Shown piece by piece: positions 44,798 to 53,772 of a stretch of 64,000 nt of DNA. The stretch comes from Methanomicrobiaceae archaeon. GTDB lineage: Archaea; Halobacteriota; Methanomicrobia; Methanomicrobiales; Methanomicrobiaceae. The stretch's first letter is position 1, and each line of letters opens with the position of its first letter. Below the pieces are notes generated by a model. That model worked only from the letters and a program-made list of their open reading frames with translations, was not told the DNA's origin and did no database searches. A program made the translations under genes and the position numbers. The DNA is taken from positions 1 through 64,000 of the forward strand of contig JARVGI010000009.1 in NCBI GenBank assembly GCA_029762625.1, read 5' to 3'.

Positions 44798-45640
44798 TCA
44801 GACGAAAATGGCGGCGATAATGAACACGAGGAGCGCAGCAAACATGCCGCCTTTGAGCAGTCCGGTGGCACAAGAGGATCGAATGCATGCCGGGGTACCA
44901 CACCGGAATCCGCGCAGCGCTCCGGCGAGGATGACCAGATCGGCAACGGTAATGGCCGCGAGATAGGCACCGCCCCACCAGCGCATGAGCGGCAGGTAAC
45001 TCATGATCACCGCGCCGAGGGCGGCGGCGAGGGCGACTGCGGCGGTCGCGCGGACACCGACGATCATCGGCAGGGTGCGCGCCCCTCCTTCGGCATCGCC
45101 TTCCATGTCCTCGACATCCTTCAAGAGCTCCCGCGAGAGCATTGCGAGCACCACGATACCGGCGAGCGGGACGTTCTGGAGAAGGCCGTCGATGCCGGCA
45201 AGTGCGCCGCCGAAGAGAAAGATGTTCGCGGCAAGATAGGCTACTGCAAGGTTGCCCACGAGAGGGACTTTTTTCAGCCGAGCCGCATACGCCCAGAGGA
45301 GCAGCGAGTTGAACACCGCCAGTGCCATACAGAGAGGGTTGGTGAATGTGCTCAGGCCGATGGCGGCGAGGAAAAGGACGGCGCTGTAGGCCCGCGCCGC
45401 TACAGGCGTGACCGCTCCCGATGGAATGGGGCGGTTGGGGCGGTTGATGCGGTCGATCTCCCGGTCGTAGTAGTCATTGATCACGTTCCCCCCGGCGGTG
45501 GCGAAGAACACGACCGGAACGAGAAGGAACGCCTCTGCCGCAATAGTCCCGACCGCGATCAGGTACCCGAGGAGGACCGCGATCCCGGCCACACAGGAAT
45601 TGAGCGGACGGATAATGGTGAAAAAGCCGGTGGGTTGCAT
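44798..45640 (-). CDS. UbiA-family prenyltransferase, likely digeranylgeranylglyceryl phosphate synthase
   Basis: A 280-residue, eight- to nine-helix membrane enzyme. The two aspartate motifs are NVINDYYDREIDRINRPNRP (about 50-69) and SRELLKDVEDMEGD (about 168-181). In archaea this group adds the second geranylgeranyl chain to geranylgeranylglyceryl phosphate in membrane ether-lipid synthesis. Other UbiA substrates cannot be excluded. It starts at ATG 45640. Confidence 0.9.
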   Translation of the reverse strand: MQPTGFFTIIRPLNSCVAGIAVLLGYLIAVGTIAAEAFLLVPVVFFATAGGNVINDYYDREIDRINRPNRPIPSGAVTPVAARAYSAVLFLAAIGLSTFTNPLCMALAVFNSLLLWAYAARLKKVPLVGNLAVAYLAANIFLFGGALAGIDGLLQNVPLAGIVVLAMLSRELLKDVEDMEGDAEGGARTLPMIVGVRATAAVALAAALGAVIMSYLPLMRWWGGAYLAAITVADLVILAGALRGFRCGTPACIRSSCATGLLKGGMFAALLVFIIAAIFV

Positions 45641-45776
45641 GGTTACCGCTTCATGAACGTGGGTTATCTCGCCCGGGGGATGGATGGGCTATTCCTGACG
45701 GTGCAATGGACGGGTCTGTTCGATATCGCAATTGCTTCTGTCTATATGCTTGATTGGTGTACGATAAAAAAGGATA

Positions 45777-47297
45777 TTATCCGGCGATGGCGCCGCCCGG
45801 CGCAACGCAGGAAACGGTTCCCTTCATCAGGTATTCATAGAGTTCTGAGAGAAATGACCGGATGTCACCCTCAACGAGTGCATTCCACATAGCGGCCCAC
45901 ACATCATCACACGGAACCCCGGTCGCATTGTGTGCGGAAACCGATGCATTCGAGGAGATAGTGGATCCGGGATCACGCAGTTCCCGGGTGATATTGTCCT
46001 CTCCATCGAGCCTCGACTCCATTCCCGACATAGTGCTTCGGTTAGCCGAAATTGACGCTTCCACCGGGCGAGACCGAACGACGGACGGAGCATCATCTCC
46101 ATTCCCGCCGCTATCCTGAACGGATATGCCTCCAGGTTTCCTCGAGGAGGCCATCTCAGGGGAGGTGCCGACGGCGGAAGAATCGTTTCCATCGCCGGAA
46201 TCTTCCGGGTCTGATTGTTCGGCCCCGGAACGACTCTCTCCGTCCGCAGCACAGATGGTGCACCCTTCACTCACGGGTGGAGCGGTGGTTTCCGGCTTCG
46301 ATGTCTCCGGGATGCGGGAATCGGCCGGGACGCCGCCAGAGGGATCGCCGCCCGCCATCACCATGAGCTCGCAGAGGCCTTCATTATCGTCGAACTCATC
46401 ATCGGGGGTGGTGATGAGTGCATAGACCACATACTGGCCTGCATCACCCATGTGCGTCTTCCATACGGCCGTCACCGACTCGTGTTCCCCTTCGCCGAGG
46501 CCCCGCACGGCCCCTGCGAGCACAACATCATCCCGGGAAAAGTTATTGGACCGGATCGCAACCTCCCACCCGATATCGCCCTCGCAGACAGCACCGTAAT
46601 TGCTGATGGTGAAATTGATATTCACCGATCCGCCTTCATAGACCTCTGCCGGAACGGAAAGTCCTGAAAGGGAAAATTCGGGCATGCCGACGATCACACA
46701 GGCTTCCTGCGCAATATTGTTGGCATACTCGATATCTCCGGTGGACTCGCCGGGATCCACGATGACCGTCACCATTCCCTCGTCGCGTGCATCGACCAGT
46801 ACATCCGCCATCATTTCCACGGTTATCGATTCGATCCGGCCCCGATCAAGCCCCTGAATCGATCCATACTCGAATGCATCGAGAACAGCCCCGCGATACC
46901 AGACCTCCCATCGGATATCCCCCTCATAGGAATCGCCCAGATTCTCCACGTCGAACAAGACCTCGTAGGGCGACTGTTCGGGGACGGATGCAGGCACGCG
47001 AAGGTTCGCGACGGCAAAATCCGGGCCTTCGGGCGTCTCCGGACCGACGGACAGACGGTCATCGACCGGCGTATCGATCCGGGCAGGATCGCGAGATTCT
47101 GCGAGATCAGCGGCCCCGTTCCCGGCAGCCAGCCCCCCGGCAAGCACGAGGATCCGGCCTTGCAAACAGGAGTCCTCTCCGTCAGACAGGGAAACGGGAT
47201 GACTCAATTCTGCCGCTGAAACGGCTCCGGTCAGGAGACCGGGCAGAATGAACGCTACAACAATCAATACCGGCATGTGATTTCGAAGACTCCCCAT
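45777..47297 (-). CDS. Exported surface protein with two CARDB-like domains
   Basis: A 506-residue secreted protein. After a signal peptide (MPVLIVVAFILPGLLTGAVSA) come two immunoglobulin-like CARDB domains (about 95-205 and 215-320; for example ADSRIPETSKP follows them), each with a pattern such as VPASVPEQSPYEVLFDVENLG. A long acidic Ser/Gly/Asp/Glu-rich linker follows, then a C-terminal region with two cysteines. GGAGGAG lies just before the ATG pair 47300/47297. Cell-surface role inferred. Confidence 0.78.
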   Translation of the reverse strand: MGSLRNHMPVLIVVAFILPGLLTGAVSAAELSHPVSLSDGEDSCLQGRILVLAGGLAAGNGAADLAESRDPARIDTPVDDRLSVGPETPEGPDFAVANLRVPASVPEQSPYEVLFDVENLGDSYEGDIRWEVWYRGAVLDAFEYGSIQGLDRGRIESITVEMMADVLVDARDEGMVTVIVDPGESTGDIEYANNIAQEACVIVGMPEFSLSGLSVPAEVYEGGSVNINFTISNYGAVCEGDIGWEVAIRSNNFSRDDVVLAGAVRGLGEGEHESVTAVWKTHMGDAGQYVVYALITTPDDEFDDNEGLCELMVMAGGDPSGGVPADSRIPETSKPETTAPPVSEGCTICAADGESRSGAEQSDPEDSGDGNDSSAVGTSPEMASSRKPGGISVQDSGGNGDDAPSVVRSRPVEASISANRSTMSGMESRLDGEDNITRELRDPGSTISSNASVSAHNATGVPCDDVWAAMWNALVEGDIRSFLSELYEYLMKGTVSCVAPGGAIAG

Positions 47298-47707
47298 CAT
47301 CACTCCTCCAGACATATCACCAGTTACACGAGAGAATTCCGCATGCTCTCCAGTGATGCAGCGGTAAACGGAGCATCATTGACGCAATTCCACCCGCCAT
47401 CCCTTGATCGAACGCCGGAAACGGAGAGAACGGGACGAACATCGCAGGTACTGAACAGGGGGCACTGCACTGATGCGGGGAGCTATGCTATCCTCTCACC
47501 AGCAATTGATTGCAGGGAAAGGATTTATATTTTTATTATTATACAATATATAGTATTTTTTATTCCTGAAATGAATTTCGCCCAGCCAAGCTGCCGCATC
47601 CCAGATTGGCCGATGAAGAATAGCGTGCACCTCCACGCATCAACGGGCAACGGAAACGGCGTGCCATTCGTTCGGAACGAGGCAGGACGTAAGAATAGAT
47701 ACAGACA
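47298..47707. other. AT-rich intergenic region between the surface protein gene and tRNA-Arg
   Basis: About 410 bases with no convincing gene. It holds the surface protein's ribosome-binding site (GGAGGAG) at its left edge and a strongly AT-rich tract around 47520-47570 with several TATA-like sequences. A frame of 149 codons here lacks protein-like patterning. Likely promoter region of the surface protein and of tRNA-Arg's end. Confidence 0.55.
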
Positions 47708-47782
47708 CGGGCTTGGGGGGATTTGAACCCCCGACCATTAGCTTAGGAGGCTAACGCCCTATCCTGACTAGGCCACAAGCCC
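47708..47782 (-). tRNA. tRNA-Arg (CCT)
   Basis: 75-base cloverleaf on the minus strand: acceptor GGGCTTG/CAAGCCC, D-arm GCCT/GGGC, anticodon stem TTAGC/GCTAA with loop CTCCTAA giving CCT (reads AGG), variable TGGTC, T-arm GGGGG/CCCCC with TTCAAAT, discriminator G. No encoded CCA. Lies 40 bases from trm1, which modifies G26 of tRNAs. Confidence 0.93.
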
Positions 47783-47793
47783 TCAAAGGTGCG

Positions 47794-47799
47794 TATAAA
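47794..47799 (+). promoter_or_regulatory. TATA box upstream of trm1
   Basis: TATAAA located 24-29 bases before the TTG at 47823, consistent with a leaderless or short-leader transcript from that start. It lies 11 bases from the 5' end of the divergent tRNA-Arg gene. Confidence 0.55.
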
Positions 47800-47822
47800 T
47801 TTCCACAGGAGAAGGTATAAGG

Positions 47823-48965
47823 TTGTCGAACATACACCTCAATGGTGCAATGGATCTTGAACGAATACGGGAAGGAATGACCTCGTTTTTTGCACCGCGT
47901 CAGGATCCGAACCATGCGTTCCCCCCTGCGAGCGCCGCCGTCTTCTTTAATGCACGGATGGAGCTCAACCGGGACACAACCGTGCTCCTCGTATCCCTCC
48001 TCAGGCCGGATCGCTATCTCGACGCCATGGGGGCGACCGGCGTTCGGGGCCTGCGCATTGCCCACGAGTGCGGGGTGCCGGTAACCATCAATGACCGGAA
48101 TTCCGACGCGGTCGACCTGATCGAACAGAACGCGGAGGGACTCGGCGAGCTGGTGCAGGTCACGCAGGCCGATATCAATGTCCTGCTCTCGGGACGGCGC
48201 TTCGATGCGGTGGACATCGATCCCTTCGGGACACCCGCCTATTTTGTCGATGCCGCCGCCCGCAGCGCATCACGCTACCTCTTCGTCACCGCCACCGATA
48301 CGGCACCGCTCTGCGGGGCGCACCTCAAGGCAGGTATGCGCCGCTATTTCGCCCGGCCCATGAATACCGAATACCACAGCGAGGTCGGGCTTCGCATCCT
48401 GCTGGGCTTCGTCGCGCGCGAGGTGGTGAAGTATGACCGGGGAGTGGAGCCGCTCTTCTGTTTTGCCCGGGAGCATTTCGTCAGGCTGCACCTCCGGCTC
48501 ACGAACGGCGCCGAGGCCGCCGACCGCACGCTGTCCCGCATCGGGTTCGTGCACCAGTGCCCTGCCTGCCCCGCCCGGGTTGAAGAGCACGGGCTCATCG
48601 CCCGCACGCATACCTGCCCCGAATGCGCATCGGTGCTCCAGCCGATCGGCCCCATCTGGCTCGGTCCGGTCAGCGACCGCCCCCTGCTCGCCTCCATGCA
48701 GGATCATTTGAATACGATGGAGCTCGGGAAAAAAACGCAGCTCCAGCGCCTGATCCAGACCTGTGAGGGCGAACTCGATACGGCGAGCTTCTATGACTAC
48801 CATCGCCTGACAAAACTATGGCGCGTCTCTCCACCGGGTAGTACCATCCTCCTCGAGCGACTGCAGGAGAAGGGCTTTGCCGCGTCGCGGACCCATCACG
48901 CGGGGACAGGATTTAAAACCGATGCCCCGATCGGTGTGATACAAGAAGTCCTCACGCGCGGGTGA
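47823..48965 (+). CDS. trm1: tRNA (guanine26-N2)-dimethyltransferase Trm1
   Basis: Methylates G26 of tRNAs twice using SAM. The 380-residue protein has ARMELNRDTTVLLVSLL, the SAM motif DAMGATGVRGLRIA, the catalytic DIDPFGTPAYFVDAAAR, and a C-terminal zinc-type CPAC...CPEC. Two starts are possible: TTG 47823, supported by a TATA box at the leaderless distance, and ATG 47850. The 3' end overlaps the convergent GTPase gene by 14 bases. Confidence 0.95.
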   Translation: MSNIHLNGAMDLERIREGMTSFFAPRQDPNHAFPPASAAVFFNARMELNRDTTVLLVSLLRPDRYLDAMGATGVRGLRIAHECGVPVTINDRNSDAVDLIEQNAEGLGELVQVTQADINVLLSGRRFDAVDIDPFGTPAYFVDAAARSASRYLFVTATDTAPLCGAHLKAGMRRYFARPMNTEYHSEVGLRILLGFVAREVVKYDRGVEPLFCFAREHFVRLHLRLTNGAEAADRTLSRIGFVHQCPACPARVEEHGLIARTHTCPECASVLQPIGPIWLGPVSDRPLLASMQDHLNTMELGKKTQLQRLIQTCEGELDTASFYDYHRLTKLWRVSPPGSTILLERLQEKGFAASRTHHAGTGFKTDAPIGVIQEVLTRG

Positions 48966-50064
48966 CGATGCTCAGGATGTCGCCGTCGTGCAGGGTGTGC
49001 GGCAGGCCCACCCTCTGGGCATCATGCTTGACCGAGCTCCCCCAGACCTTGGCATACCGGAATTTTTCCACGAACTCGCGGTGCAGCTTGTTGCACACCC
49101 CTTCCACAGTTGCCGGGGTGCGCACGATGAGCGGCTCTTCCAGGTCCGCTTTCCCCCCAGAGGGCTTGAGAAAGATGCGAATGAAGCCGAGCTGTTCATA
49201 GATGGTATCTTTTAGCTCCTCGATGTGGTAGCCGCTCACCGCTGAGACCATAATGGGGGGGGTGCCGAACCGGTCGACCATATCCTCTTCGATCGATCGC
49301 CTCATCTCCTCGTCGACCAGGTCTACCTTATTGACCGCGATGAACGCCGGGACGTAGATGCGGTTGCCGAACATGGCATCGATGAAGTCCTCCTGGGTCA
49401 CCTCGCCGCGGATGAGCACATCGGCATTCATGATCTTGTTCTCCGCGAGAATGGCGCGGATTTCCTCGCTATCGAGGCCGCTCCGGCCCACCGAATTGAC
49501 CCGGACGCCTCCCATGCCGGATTTCTTGATGGTGATATCGGGCCTTAGCCGGTTGATGCGGATCCCCGCATCATAGAGCTCCTTGATCAGGACATCGACA
49601 TGCTCCTGGTTGAAGACGTCGGCGAGGATGAGGATCATGTCGGCACCCCTGACCACGGCGATGACCTCCTTGCCCCGCCCCTTGCCCATCGCCGCCCCGG
49701 CGATCAGCCCGGGGATATCGAGGATCTGGATGTTGGCCCCGCGGTGCTCCATGGCGCCGGGCACCACGGTGAGGGTGGTGAAGGCGTAGTCGGCGGTCTC
49801 GCTCTCCTGGTTGGTGAGCTGGTTGAGCAGCGTACTCTTACCGACCGAGGGGAACCCGACCAGCACCACCGTCCCGTCGCCTGACTTGCGGACGGAGTAG
49901 CCCTCGCCGCCGCCGCAGGAGGCCATCGCCCGTGCCACGGCATCGTCCTTGATCTTGGCGAGTTTTGCCTTCAGCCGCCCGATATGCTTTGATGTCGCCT
50001 TATTGTAGGGGGTAGTTTTGATCTCGTCTTCGATCTCCCGTATCTGATCCTCGAGGCTGCTCAT
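48952..50064 (-). CDS. DRG-family GTP-binding protein (Rbg)
   Basis: A 370-residue developmentally regulated GTP-binding protein. The P-loop GFPSVGKST is at 70-78, the G3 region is DIPGLIAGA, NKVD is the G4 motif, and the C-terminal TGS domain ends in LHDGDILSIV. These GTPases bind translating ribosomes. The N-terminal helical region contains the characteristic lysine-rich HTH. It is convergent with trm1. Confidence 0.94.
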   Translation of the reverse strand: MSSLEDQIREIEDEIKTTPYNKATSKHIGRLKAKLAKIKDDAVARAMASCGGGEGYSVRKSGDGTVVLVGFPSVGKSTLLNQLTNQESETADYAFTTLTVVPGAMEHRGANIQILDIPGLIAGAAMGKGRGKEVIAVVRGADMILILADVFNQEHVDVLIKELYDAGIRINRLRPDITIKKSGMGGVRVNSVGRSGLDSEEIRAILAENKIMNADVLIRGEVTQEDFIDAMFGNRIYVPAFIAVNKVDLVDEEMRRSIEEDMVDRFGTPPIMVSAVSGYHIEELKDTIYEQLGFIRIFLKPSGGKADLEEPLIVRTPATVEGVCNKLHREFVEKFRYAKVWGSSVKHDAQRVGLPHTLHDGDILSIVTRA

Positions 50065-50336
50065 GGTGTGGTTATATATGTGGGTCGCGGGGCTACTTAT
50101 GCATGACTGTAGCGGTCATATCACGGGGATAGGCGGCGCTGCGCAATGCTGTGGCGTGCGGTCTCGGTGCCGCCGACCGCCACGCCATATTCTCCCTGCG
50201 CGGTTTTCCCATACCGCTTTCTGTGCGCCCCCTCCTCCGTCGGAATGCTCTTCGAAGCGGCCGATCGGGCCCGGATCGGACGGAAACCATCAGGTTTATG
50301 TAGCAGCGCGGTCAATATTGTAAGGCACAAATCCTT

Positions 50337-50411
50337 GCTGATATAGTGTAGTCCGGCCAATCATGCAGGACTCTCACTCCTGCGACTGGGGTTCGAATCC
50401 CCATATCAGCA
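50337..50411 (+). tRNA. tRNA-Glu (CTC)
   Basis: 75-base plus-strand cloverleaf: acceptor GCTGATA/TATCAGC, anticodon stem CAGGA/TCCTG with loop CTCTCAC giving CTC (reads GAG), T-arm with GGGGTTCGAATCCCC, discriminator A. The G1-C72 pair and the D-loop AGTCCGGCCAATC resemble archaeal tRNA-Glu. The upstream 270 bases contain no gene. Confidence 0.92.
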
Positions 50412-50543
50412 TTTGCTTGGCGTCCGGTTTTTTGTTCCATTTTACCCTCATAGTGTCCTTTGCAATTTCATCACAGTGCAATGCCCACCCACCTCGAGCC
50501 CCGGCACTGCAGGAACTGACCCATCATCAGAATGCCCCCACCC

Positions 50544-52195
50544 TCACTCCCCGTGATACTTCGCGGCGATGGGCATCCTTCTCCCCGAGCCGAACACCTT
50601 GGGGGTCACTTTCAGGCCGGTGGCGAGCTGCCGGTGCTTGTACTCGTTCCGGTCCACCCGGCGCACCACCCAGTCCACCGTGGCCGGGTCGAATCCCCGC
50701 CCGGTGATCTCCGCAGGGGAATCCCCCTCGTCGATGTACGCGTTCAGGATGCCGTCGAGGGTCTCGTACTGGAGCAGCGTGTCCCGGTCGAGCTGGTCCG
50801 GCCTGAGCTCCGCGGAAGGCGCTTTCGTGAGGATCGCATCCGGTATCACGGGCGATCTCCGGTTGATTTCTTGCGCCAGCCGATAGACCATCGTCTTCGG
50901 CACATCGGAGAAAACAGCGAGCCCGCCGGACATATCCCCGTAGAGGGTGCAGTAGCCCACTGCCAGCTCGCTCTTGTTGCCGGTCGAGAGGACAAGGTAG
51001 CCGTACTCGTTTGAGAGCGCCATGAGGATATTGCCCCGGATGCGTGCCTGAATGTTCTCGAAGGTGACGGTCACCTCACCCCTGCGACCGATGGTGTCTG
51101 CGAGCATATCCACATAGGCATCATACACTGCGGTGATGGGGATCTCGAGGAACTCTATCCCGAGATTCGCAGCAAGCACGGCCGAATCGCGTATGCTGCC
51201 CGCGGAGGAGTACGGCCCCGGCATGGTCACCCCCACCACCTGCCCAGGTCCCAGCGCCTCGACCGCAAGGCAGCAGACGACCGCCGAATCGATCCCGCCT
51301 GGCAGGCCGATGACCACCCTCGAGAACCCGCATTTTTTGACGTAGTCCCGGAGACCGAGCATCAGCGCACCATGGATGCTCTCCACCTCGGCAAGCGTCC
51401 GGTACGGATGAGGAGGGGCCGGCCGATCCGTATCCACGGTTACCACCGCCTCCTCAAATGCCGGGAGCATTGCGATCGGTTCCCCCCTGCCATCAAGGCA
51501 CATCGATCTCTCGTCGAAAATGAGCTCGTCATTCCCGCCGACCTGGTTGACGCTCAGGAAGGGGATGCCGTGCTTGCGGGCATGGCTCCGGTAGATAGTG
51601 AATCTCATGTGCTCTTTTCCGGCATGGAACGGCGAGGCGGAGATATTCACCAGCAGGTCCGCACCCATCCCGGCGAGAGTCGCCTGCGGGTCGGAAGGAT
51701 AGAACCTCCTCGGCCAGAGCCGGGGATCGTTCCAGGCGTCCTCGCAGATCGAGACCCCGAGGATTCGGCCCCCGAAACCGGTCACGTCCACCGAGGGTGC
51801 CGGATCAAAATAGCGCACCTCGTCGAAGACATCGTACATCGGCAAAAGAGACGTGTGCTGGGTGAAAGGCACCGCGCCGTCGCGGACCAGGAGTGCCGAG
51901 TTGTAGAGCCCCTTCCTGTCTCCTGCCCCGTGGGCCGGGGGACGCCGAAAAGGACACCGTTCTCGGGATAGTGTGTCGAGAGCTCCAGGACATCCCTCAC
52001 CGCCCGATCCGCCCTTTCGATAAACCAACGACGTTCGAGGAGGTCGCGGGGAGGATATCCGACCAGGAAAAGTTCCGGAAAGATGACAAGATCCGGCGCA
52101 TCAACCCTGCACCGGTGCAGTGTCTCCTCTATCCGCGCCACGTTGCCGTCCATATCGCCGACAAACGGGTTGAGCGGGGCAAGAGTAATCTTCAT
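50544..52195 (-). pseudogene. nadE: Glutamine-dependent NAD+ synthetase, frameshifted
   Basis: Converts NaAD to NAD using glutamine. The N-terminal nitrilase domain starts at ATG 52195 (LAPLNPFVGDMDGNVARI, catalytic FPELFLVGYPPRDLL). The frame then shifts by one base at a CCCC run (plus 51909-51912); the rest of the nitrilase (ISICEDAW-like GVSICEDAW) and the synthetase domain continue in another frame to 50544. The ATP-pyrophosphatase loop, normally SGGxDS, reads PGGIDSA here, a single base away from Ser. Two hits point to real decay, although an indel artefact is possible for the frameshift. Confidence 0.87.
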
Positions 52196-52656
52196 TCGGG
52201 CATCCTCCGGGCGTGCAGGCTGCTCTCATCTTATTTCGGCAGGGGGCATAAATACCCCTATCTCCCCGCCTTGCTTCCAGAGAGTTGTATACCTGCCTGG
52301 CGAACGAGGCATGTCTGTTCATGGGTGAAAATCCTCCCGGTGCGTATCTCCATCATCCGTTCATCGGGGAGAGGGGATTACGACCAGATATCCGCCAGGT
52401 CGCCCAGAAAAGATTAATCTTAAAATAAAATCAAGCAAAATACCTTGGTAGCGTTCCCGGCTCCGATGGTCAGGATCGTATCGTGCTTCCGGACTCGAGA
52501 ATTATTCGTGGCTTGAGAGAGGGACTATTGCAGTTCGGAAGGATCAGAACGATGGGCGGAGGAACGTATTCTCTTGCAGATGGATGCTTTTGCCGGCCGC
52601 ACAGGAGGCAATGGCACACCTGATAATTCACGGGAAAAGAGCGAGGTGCCTTCCGG
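52196..52656. other. Intergenic region between nadE and fdhD
   Basis: About 460 bases containing no RNA gene or convincing reading frame. An AT-rich stretch (AAAATAAAATCAAGCAAAATAC) near 52430-52455 may be a promoter element. The fdhD ribosome-binding region (GAGGTG) lies at its right edge. Otherwise nothing seen. Confidence 0.5.
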
Positions 52657-53466
52657 ATGAACCCGCACAGGATACACATGAAAAACCACACTGCCGCTTC
52701 AGGAACCGCCCTGACCCGGGACCACCGGATCATCGCGGTCCGGGAAGATGGCGCCGGGCCGGCCAACGTCCAGGTATGCATCGAAGAAACGGTCACTCTT
52801 TCCCTCAACGGGAGGCCGGTGATCACTCTCAAGATCACCCCCGCGGATCTGGAGAGTTTCGCCGTCGGGTTTCTCGTATGCGAGGGGTTGATTTCGGATC
52901 CATCCTGCATCGCTGCGGTGGAGATCGATCTCCCCATCATTGCGGTATCGGCCGATACTGACGCATGTGTTGGGAATGATCATCCCCTCGAAACCCGGAG
53001 CGCGGGCACCGGTATCAGGCACCCGCAGGAGATCGCGGGCCCGCCGCTCGGGAAGGGCATTACCATCGACAAGGCGGTCCTCTTCGAGGGAATCCGGCAG
53101 GTCCATGAGACCGCATCCGTCTGGCGGTCCACGGGTGGAACGCACTGCACCATCCTCGTGGATGCCGAAGGAACCATCCGGTCCTCGGCAGAGGATATCG
53201 GGCGGCACAGCTCGGTGGATAAAGCGGTGGGACACGCGATTCTCTCCGGCGTTACGCCGGGGGAGTGCTTTATGGTCTGCACCGGCAGGCTCCCGGGCGA
53301 TATGGTGGCGAAGGCGTACCATGCAGGGATCTCCATTGTTGTCAGCAACAATGCCCCCTTTTCGTCGGGGATTGCCCTTGCCGAACGGATGGCTATCACG
53401 CTCGTGGGATTCGCCCGGCCGCCACGGATGAGCATCTACACGCATCCGGAGCGCATCCGTCTCTAG
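52657..53466 (+). CDS. fdhD: Formate dehydrogenase accessory sulfurtransferase FdhD, lacking the cysteine pair
   Basis: FdhD delivers sulfur to the molybdopterin cofactor of formate dehydrogenase. The 269-residue protein has family landmarks: ADLESFAVGFLVCEGLI (63-79), STGGTHCTILVD, SSAEDIGRHSSVDKAVG (176-192) and the CTGRLPGDMVAKAYHAGISIVV-type substrate strand. The loop that carries a CxxC pair in E. coli FdhD, here about residues 114-133 (RSAGTGIRHPQEIAGPPLGK), has no cysteine. Cys164 in GTHC and Cys204/208 are the only nearby thiols. It lies next to fdhBA, on the opposite strand. Confidence 0.88.
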   Translation: MNPHRIHMKNHTAASGTALTRDHRIIAVREDGAGPANVQVCIEETVTLSLNGRPVITLKITPADLESFAVGFLVCEGLISDPSCIAAVEIDLPIIAVSADTDACVGNDHPLETRSAGTGIRHPQEIAGPPLGKGITIDKAVLFEGIRQVHETASVWRSTGGTHCTILVDAEGTIRSSAEDIGRHSSVDKAVGHAILSGVTPGECFMVCTGRLPGDMVAKAYHAGISIVVSNNAPFSSGIALAERMAITLVGFARPPRMSIYTHPERIRL

Positions 53467-53763
53467 AAGAGGGCCTGATGGCTGCTGCACCTCCGCGCTG
53501 GTGTGCTGACCGGGGTGAGTATACACCAGCAGAGAAGGACGTGCCATCAATGCATCTACGGCGCCCCAATGCACGCCATACGCGAGGAGTTGCCATCGGA
53601 TAAGCCGATCAAAAAAGTGTCTGGATTTGTTCAAATTCCGGGAAAGACCATATCCATGTAGATCTAGGCTGGAATTTCTGACACCTCGTAGTGCGAAATA
53701 CATTCCGTAAATAATGGTTGTGCTGCAGAGGGTATCGCAATATCTGCCGGATGAATAGTTCTC
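53467..53763. other. Intergenic region between fdhD and the fdhB terminator
   Basis: About 300 bases between two convergent genes. No convincing coding frame or RNA gene. The right-hand edge holds the oligo-T terminator of fdhB. Nothing else was seen. Confidence 0.5.
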
Positions 53764-53772
53764 AAAAAAAAA
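53764..53772 (-). terminator. T9 terminator after fdhB
   Basis: On the minus strand nine T residues directly follow the fdhB TAA stop (plus 53773-53775). This matches archaeal oligo-T intrinsic termination and fits the end of the fdhA-fdhB operon. Confidence 0.6.

Noticed and set aside
51905-51915. Programmed -1 frameshifting in nadE.
   Set aside because: There is no classic slippery heptamer with a downstream structure, and the synthetase loop carries another damaging change.
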